NCBI GenBank assembly: GCA_037576195.1
Contig: CM075102.1
Coordinates: forward strand, 25,044,745 to 25,108,744
DNA: 64,000 nt
Reading direction: 5' to 3'
DNA from: Phytoseiulus persimilis
Lineage: Eukaryota > Arthropoda > Arachnida > Mesostigmata > Phytoseiidae
How positions within the stretch are numbered: the stretch's first letter is position 1; every line of letters begins with the position of its first letter. The notes below the pieces were generated by a model. That model was given only the letters and a program-made list of their open reading frames with translations, was not told the origin of the DNA and made no database searches. The position numbers and the translations under genes are program-made. Of this stretch, positions 57,816-64,000 are shown one piece after another.

Positions 57816-59025
57816 ATAATGAGTAGGGCTGGACGTTCATCGCGACATTTTGACCGGGAATTCGAGGGCGCCGCGAAATCTAGAGCGAATGTTGTAGAGG
57901 ATGGGGTAGGCACAATTTATCGTAGCCAGCAACCCACCAGAACAGTGAGAACTTATATTTGTTCCCAATTCTCGACAAACGAGAACTCCGGGTATGATTA
58001 CACGAGACGAGTATCAAAAGATGAAGCTGATTTTTTTTTTTTTTTCACAGAAGTCCTTCTCTTTTTTTTTTAATTGTGAACGTCCAGAGCTTAAGACACC
58101 CTATATTATCAAATTGACTAAGCTAATCGTCTCGCGCCTATCTCTCTAAGACGAGAGCTCCAGATGTGGCCCGCGGTAGGATGCCATGGTCCCCATAACC
58201 GCGGCCGCGTTGCCTCGCTGTACATCGATTGACAGACGCTGCAAAAGGAACTCCCGCGCCCGCCTACAACCTGTTGCTTCTTCGATCATCTGGCCGACCG
58301 TGTTCAGGAGCGTTCTCGTCTGCGGCCCGGGTCCGCCGAGCGTCTCGAAGGCCAGCGGTGCAACCAAGTACGCAGCGGCCAGTTCGCTGTACTTTTGGAG
58401 TTTTTTGGCCTCAGCCTTTGCGCTTGCAGCTCCCGGGGTGATGCTGCCGGCGTCGACATATGATGGGGCTAGAGTGTCGACAACCGTTGCATCCCATACG
58501 AGGGCTTTTCCCCTCTCGAATGGTATTAGCGTCATCCCGTCCGGTCGCCTCCCGTCGTTCCGGCACATTCCCTGCGGCTCTCTCAGGTTTGGCACCTGGG
58601 CGCTTCGGAGCGCGCGGCTGAATGTTTCGTTGATTTGAGAGTGGCGAGACCACCTGAACCACCACTGAAGCTGATTGTTCTGATATCCCAAATTGTTCAT
58701 TGAGAGGTTGCCGCCCTTCATCGAGCGTCTGTCATCGCGTAAAACACCGTCATATTGATTGCCATGCTCGGACACACAAGAGTTATTTCGGAGAACTCCG
58801 CCGATTCCTCGGCCGATAGCTCTCATTATTTTTTTTCTCTGGGGAATCGGGTCTCTCGATGCCACGGAACGGTTGGAGTAGGATATTTTTCCGACTTCCA
58901 CGAAAATTTCAGCAAAATTTCATCGTCAAAAGTGTGTCGCCATAGCAAGCCGAAATTCGCGGGAGGTAGAACATTCCGAGGGAATTCAAGGATTTCGCGA
59001 GAAACGTCCAGCCATAATAATGAGT
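57816..59025. mobile_element. Mutator-like non-autonomous element with 9-bp duplication
   Basis: ATAATGAGT is present at 57,816-57,824 and 59,017-59,025; the paralogous unit has it once (44,548-44,556), so the insertion is exact. The element (57,825-59,016, 1192 bp) has inverted ends: left GGGCTGGACGTTCATCGCGA, right in reverse complement TGGCTGGACGTTTCTCGCGA. A 9-bp duplication with such ends suggests the Mutator superfamily. It carries no transposase but contains a LINE tail. Confidence 0.8.
58031..58901 (-). pseudogene. 5'-truncated LINE tail inside the Mutator-like element
   Basis: A 251-codon minus frame ends at 58,146. It contains RRPDGMTLIPFERGKALVWD, then TVVDTLAPSY, then APLAFETLGG and RLSIDVQRGNAAAVMGT. 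This is a C-terminal domain found after the reverse transcriptase in many LINE-like polyproteins, often with 'RPDGLTLxPW' and 'ISIAxQRGNAAAVxGT'. Two A-runs (T-runs at 58,031-58,044 and 58,062-58,071 on the plus strand) after the stop suggest its poly(A) tail. The reverse transcriptase itself is absent. The frame is unbroken, so the copy is fairly young. Confidence 0.75.
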
Positions 59026-59169
59026 GAGGAGTTTCCCTGCCGAACATCCTCAAAATACGGAGTTCGCCCTGTCAGTGAAAGAATCCGTGGCTGCGGATCC
59101 TTGGCACAGAATCCTTGGAGAAGCTTGGTTATCGGGGGGATGGGTTGTCGGACGATCGGGCTTTCCCAA

Positions 59170-60125
59170 GATCACACATCGTGATCGTCTCGGTCGAACG
59201 GGCAAAGACATGGATTCGCTCCTCGAGATCGTTCTGCAACTCGAAAAGCTCGTGAATCGTCTTCGAGTCCGCTAGAGATTCTGCTCTTTTTCTGCTTGAG
59301 CCGCTCACCCTCTGAGCTCTCCCTTGGGTCCACCAACGGGTTCTCTAAATTCGTTCTTGAGCCCATTTGACGTCTCCGAGAAGTCGCCAATGGCTGCTCT
59401 TCGCCACAGCAAGGAGTGTTGAAGTTTTTCTAAAAAAGCCGGCTCCTTCTGGTCGTCTATACCCAGAGCTGCGGCTGATAGCTTCCAGAGTTCCTGATGG
59501 CCTCTGTAGAGTTCGTGGCATTGAAATAGGCGTCCTCCATGTTTCCAGAGCATCCATGCATCTCAAAGATATGGGACCCCACGCGAACGAGGAATTCGTG
59601 AACAGCGAGTTCCACCGTTGCGCTCTTTTCTTTAGAGGTTGCTAGGCCGGTTCAAAGAACGAGTTCCTGTCAGCGAAGCCGACAGTTGAAAGCTTCCCAG
59701 CCAAATATCAAACCACCGTGACTGTTTTTCGAATAATCAACAGATTGAGAAAATATACGGTATGCATGTCAACTGGAGAAGGTTGACAGCGCTGTGTTTC
59801 GCGAAGTCACTTCAGCTTCCCGACAAGTTCTGAGGCACCCGGGGAGAAACCGGCAGGGGGCGAGAAATAACGAATGATTGGATTCGAGATCTTAGCATCC
59901 CGACTGCTTCTCGTAGGCAATCATTTGCTCGAATTGAAGTTGGCACCGTGCTTAAGCATCTCTCGTTGACCACGGTGTTGTGGGGGGGTCGACGAAGCGC
60001 TTTCAGAGTCCGTTCACATCGCACGATGGATTTGATTCGGAAGACTCCAGAACTGGAGCCATCGAGCCATTGAGTCGAAAACGTACTCTGTATTTCTCCG
60101 GTGCAAAAACTTGCTCCATATCTCA
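59170..60125 (-). pseudogene. Old atlastin/GBP-like remnant D'
   Basis: Downstream of copy D the minus strand encodes, in mixed frames, ATVELAVHEFLVRVGSHI, then YFNATNSTEAIRN, SYQPQL and EPAFLEKLQHSLL. These correspond to KELTARDFLVHMELYV, EATNSAAVNS, MYQSRV and DPAEFEEFHNDVS of the middle domain. Stops and shifts interrupt it throughout. Blocks match A' and B' in the same order, so the remnant was duplicated together with the younger gene. Confidence 0.65.
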
Positions 60126-60361
60126 GCTATTTGTGTTGTATTTGTGACCACAAACCCTCCAAATTCATAACGTTCCGAACCGCATCATCTTCGCGACATT
60201 CATAGACCCTGAAGGCCACTCCCATTCCATCGCATTTGAGTTCTTGGATGTTCTCCGGTCGGAAGAAGGATCCCCTCCGCGAGCGAGGAAAATTTGAGAC
60301 CAAATATTTTAATGTATGCATGACTTGAACAGGGCTGGAAAGCTCTTAAGGATTTCACCCA

Positions 60362-62517
60362 TCAGAAAATTACACATCTTCCTTCTGCCGCGGCCAAACG
60401 CTCCAGCAGTGACTTCACAGTTATCTCGGCCTTCTTCTCCATTGCAGCTCTCTCCTGCCTTGCGGTCAGCAATTCGCGTTGCAGACTCATGTTAGAAGCT
60501 TGGATATCACTCAATTGACTCTGGAAGATTTTTTGCATTTCCTGTAGCTCCTTTATTTTCTGCGTATCCTCCTTGAATAGTTCTTTCTCCTTCTCTGCAC
60601 GCTCCAATCCAGTTCGGAGCCTCACGGTTTCACAGTCGAGTTCTTGAATCCGGCTTTCGAGGCCTTTCGTCAGGTCTCGAAGAGTTTCAAGCTGAACCTC
60701 GATCTGTTTTTTTTCCCACGCCGTGGTATTAGCAAGTTCCCATTTCTGCTTTGAAGCAGCGATCAGTGATTTCAACTGTTTCAATGCCGTCGAAATCGCA
60801 ACTTCACCACCCATTTTCAACGATTCATTGAAGTGGCTGAGAGCGTCGTTGGAAACGTCGTCGTGGAATTCTTCAAACCCAGCCGGGTCTCGTGGATCTT
60901 CCATGATAAGGGCCGCAACCCGTGATTGATACATACTGAAAGCGCTGTTGACAGCTGCGGAGTTCGTAGCCTTCACTGTTGCCTCGTACAATGTTTTCGG
61001 GCTTGGCAAACCGCCGCTCCTCAAGACACGCACGTAAAGTTCCGCGTGAACGAGGAAGTCCCGAAGAGTGAGTTCTTTCCCGTGCACTGTTTTCGGTTTG
61101 ATATTGCTCGGCCGAAAGATGTCTTCGATGAACGATTTCATGAGCCCCACGAAACCTGGTTCAATGTCTGCGGAAACAGGTGTCGTCATTCATCACCACG
61201 AGCTGTCAGCGATTCGTCACCCTCAGGAATCGGAAATATAGGTAGTGCTGTGGAGAACATCTCCATACCCGAAAGTTTTCCTCTGAAGTCAGCTGAAGTA
61301 TCCACTTTCATCCCTGGATGTGACATCAGGAAGCATTTCGTTGATTCGAAGCTGTTCTTGATATGGGTGCGCATTGTTTCCAGTTCTCCCTCCAGCCCAG
61401 TTATCCTGAGTTTCCTGCAGATGATTGTCATGGAAATGATTTCTGGCAACAGAGTGATTTCAGATATGCTCGCGGGAGGTTTCCGAGCATATGGCTATGA
61501 GTCGCATGAAACCGCCGACACTTCTGAAGTTTGTGATACAACATCCTCAAAAACCGTCTCCACCGAACTTTTCTGAACACAGCGTTGGATAAAGACGGTC
61601 GTTGGACGGAATACAGCACTCGAAACTCACTCATTCAGAAGTTTCTGACCTCCATCCCAGCCGAACGGGATTTCGTCTGGATTCGGCCAGTCTCTCACCA
61701 GGAACAACAGCTCTTGGAACAGTTTCCGTTCGCTTCGAGAATGGTTCGCGGGGTTCTGAGAATGAACAAGGCGACCAAACTCCACGAACAGTTCCAGAGA
61801 ACTGAGATCGTCACCCTGAATGTCCTGCTTCATGTTGAATATTTGTATCGAAGAAAGCAGTACACTCAGCGAAAACACAGACGTACAGCCTCCGACGGTC
61901 GTCTGGGTGTCAAAAATTCCTTGAGTATCCATGAGGATGACGTTGATTTCCTCTCCAGAGGCGCTCGTAATCTGGAAAACAGTGTCGCTTTATCCAATCC
62001 ATCAATATGCCAAGCAGCGAAGCGAAGTTGTCAATGGCCAATCCAGGAAACAGGGCGTAGTGGACTCTATGTTCGAATGAATGTTCTCCAGGTTTCCAAA
62101 TCAAACCTTGAAAATCTCGGGCCAGATGAGCACGCCGAGCGTGACGCGATTCCTGGTGTGTCTCCAGTCAAAACCCGTGATCTCCCCAGCTCCATCTTCC
62201 AGCCATCGGGTCGCACCTTTCGCCCTCAAGTACCTTGCGGAATGGCGAGTCTGATCAGTTGTATTCGGCATGAGCATCGTTCCCAATATTTGTCTTCTCG
62301 TTCCTCGTCGGCTGAGCGAGGTTCTTGATGTGAGTTGTCACTGCGCTCACCTTATCATGAAGTTCATCAGGAAGCTTTTACCCTGACGCGAACGTCCAGC
62401 TATAGAAATAACGGAAACTTTCTGATTCAGGTCGTCCTCTGAGAGTAGCTCTCGCACACGAGAGGCTTCAGCAGTGCAGTCCTTGCCGGGTTGAAAAACG
62501 CGGATTGGAGCGAGCAT
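60362..62517 (-). CDS. Atlastin/GBP-like GTPase copy D, 528 aa, CaaX end
   Basis: Exons (minus): 62,351-62,517, 62,107-62,233, 61,631-61,971, 61,269-61,414, 60,362-61,167; GT-AG introns, 1587 nt, no stops. Exon 2 is one codon shorter than in B and C. Residues 41-48 are GRSRQGKS; DTQG, RD, CFLMSHPG and the middle domain are kept. The coiled coil (from about 410) is the most diverged of the three and resembles copy A. The protein ends AAAEGRCVIF, so the last four residues, CVIF, form a CaaX-type motif with terminal Phe. The same GTPase module with a changed coiled coil suggests a different partner or target. The shared leader lies upstream (about 62,610-62,700). No perfect AATAAA is found behind the stop. 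Confidence 0.9.
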
Positions 62518-63232
62518 CTTTGGAACAAAGGAACACGATCAGAACGATGGAAACGGTGGCGAAACAGGGAAGTTTCAGATCGAATGGGTGGGCCTTCAGT
62601 GAACAGCGTTTTCCTCGATGATTTCAAAAATTTCCCCGCGACGAGCACGAGTGAAGAGACGACACTGCGCACGCGTCACGTGTGTGTCGCGCCGACAACA
62701 GCATCCGTGCATGATTCGCTGCATGCTCCTCATGTTCATAATGATGCTCCATCGCCCTCATGATTCCATGTACATCTTCCATTACAGAAGAGTACCCTCA
62801 TGATATCAGGGTGACTTTCTCCAGCATTCTGGTGTCATCTGGTGTCACTCTGATTCCGGGAGCAGCGGCAACCTGATAGAGAGCTGAGCATTCAAGAGAT
62901 TTCACCTCGTTTCAAAGAGTTATTGGCCGTTCCCGAAGCCTCCCTCGAATCTCAATGTGTCCCACTCAAACTTTCCGGCTCGTCACAAAGCTCCCTGGGG
63001 GCATCTTCATACACCGCAAGCTTCGGGCCTCCCGCTCTGAACCATTTCTTGTTTCGCGCTGATGGATAGGCAGACTTGAAGTACTTGATGCAGAATCATT
63101 CATGGTTTAATCAGAGACCGCGTATTTCCGTCGAGTTCCGCTCGCTCTTCTTCAGAGCTGAGGGTTTCAAACGTTCCAGAAACGCTATTCGCTCAATATC
63201 CCGGCCAGAGTAGGGAGTGCCGAAAGAACATC
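62518..63232. other. Upstream region of copy D
   Basis: Contains the family leader and a partly deleted form of the conserved upstream block (MLEKVTLIS remains near 62,800-62,840). It ends at the mariner insertion. No independent gene is seen. Confidence 0.5.
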
Positions 63233-64000
63233 TATTAGGTAAGTGAAAAAGTTCGTCGGCTTTTTGAAGCCGCATTCTCGAAATTCCCGCGCTCTGCAGC
63301 AGGCAGCCTTAGGGTGCGCCTGGGTGTTTACATTGAAGAGCAGACTCTCGGCTGCGCGCGGATGCACTGCTCCCAACTTTATCGTAAACTCGTGGAATCA
63401 GCAGCTATTTGAAATGTAGGAACAAAAAGCGCATTTCCGACACATCATGTTGTTCTCCTACCGCGAAGCCTTGAGTGCAGCGCAGACAACGTGGGAGATA
63501 CGCGCTGTTTAAGGCGAAAACGCACCACACAAATCCACGGTCGGAGAGCGATTCGCCCGTTTCGAAGCCGGAAATTTCAATCTTGAAGATGGGCCGAGAT
63601 CAGGACGACCTCAAGTTGTGGGGACGGACGAAATCATGAGCTTGGTTACTTCCAATCCAGCCTTGACCATAAAAGAAATCGAAGATGTGACGGGAGTCTC
63701 ACCGAACCGTTTGGAATCGCCTCCATCAAGCAGGTTTCTCAAGCGAGCGGAATATCTGGCTACCACACGACCTCACTGATAGGCAGCTCGAACGACGCCC
63801 GTCACCTATTCCCCCGGAAGGACCACAAGGAATCGTTACTGAAGAGATTGATAACCGGCGATCAAAAATGGATATTCTACAGAAACGCAACACAGAGAAG
63901 AAGCTGGGTCCGCAAAGGTTCTCAGGCAGCAGCTATCCCCAGACCAGAACTTCATCAAAAAAAGGTCATGCTGAGCTGCTGGTGGGACTGCAAAGGCGTA
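63233..64000 (+). mobile_element. mariner transposon, 5' part, broken
   Basis: TA at 63,233-63,234 is followed by TTAGGTAAGTGAAAAAGTTC, a mariner-type inverted terminal repeat. The plus strand then encodes, with at least one stop and two frameshifts, mariner landmarks: FARFEAGNFNLEDGPRSGRP, then LITGDQKWIFY with the first catalytic Asp, WVRKGSQAA, and KKVMLSCWWDCKG. The second and third catalytic Asp residues lie beyond the window edge or near it. Dead copy; the 3' end is not in the window. Confidence 0.88.

Noticed and set aside
61585..62328. Plus-strand ORF of 247 codons opposite copy D
   Set aside because: Antisense shadow of exons 2-3 of copy D; no domain and not conserved opposite B or C.
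1..64000. Prokaryotic or CRISPR content
   Set aside because: No operon-like ORF packing, no regularly spaced repeats with unique spacers, and clear spliceosomal introns.
1..64000. tRNA or rRNA genes
   Set aside because: GGTTCGA-like strings were noticed, for example near 21,240, but none had matching acceptor stems or a D-arm at the right distance. A proper covariance-model scan was not possible here.

Overview
This window is eukaryotic nuclear DNA, most likely from an arthropod. The evidence is genes split by short GT-AG introns, a mobilome of hAT, mariner, BEL/Pao, LINE, foldback and MITE sequences, a short AACCT (TTAGG-type) run, and a secreted glycine-rich protein of a kind common in chelicerates. 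A mite or tick is a reasonable guess, but nothing here fixes the species. Most open frames on both strands are random or transposon debris.

Positions 1-21,270 hold no gene I can identify. There is one unusually long unexplained ORF (3443-4303, minus), a 327-bp hAT-type MITE with 8-bp target duplications (13,176-13,502), a 45-bp repeat array near 16.6 kb and weak LINE debris. At 21,321-22,255 (plus) lies a well-formed four-exon gene for a secreted glycine/histidine/tryptophan-rich protein of 141 aa, with a TATA box and a poly(A) signal. From 23 to 32.4 kb the window is repeats: a longer 45-bp array, a 391-bp MITE, a hAT C-terminal fragment, a foldback element with AACCT repeats in its loop, a LINE reverse transcriptase fragment, and a broken BEL/Pao element (about 28.6-32.4 kb).

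From about 32.7 kb to 63.2 kb, on the minus strand, lies a tandem cluster of atlastin/guanylate-binding-protein (GBP) family GTPase genes. Three copies can be spliced into complete proteins with the same five-exon structure: copy B (46,207-48,255; 529 aa), copy C (49,942-52,170; 554 aa) and copy D (60,362-62,517; 528 aa). All keep the P-loop, switch-I Thr, DTQG and RD motifs. Instead of the atlastin double membrane hairpin they have a long C-terminal coiled coil. B and D, and the broken copy A, end in a CaaX-type motif (CIFF, CVIF, CKLF), as the prenylated vertebrate GBPs end in CaaX boxes. C instead ends in one hydrophobic anchor. Around them lie broken or very diverged copies: A (35,843-36,773), C' (54,728-55,591) and four older remnants near 33-35, 45, 49.4 and 59.5 kb.

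Transposons have landed repeatedly in the cluster, and intact paralogous sites let some insertions be defined to the base. hAT1 (36,951-41,418, TSD GTTCTGGC) carries a nearly complete BED-finger transposase. hAT2 (52,320-54,140, TSD GTGGCCAC) sits 149 bp upstream of the copy C start; copy B shows the unfilled site. A Mutator-like element (57,825-59,016, 9-bp TSD) contains a LINE ORF tail. Both hAT elements carry the same pogo-like DDE_1 fragment, and hAT1 also carries a stretch homologous to the GTPase gene leader just upstream of its transposase. A 5' mariner fragment runs off the right edge.
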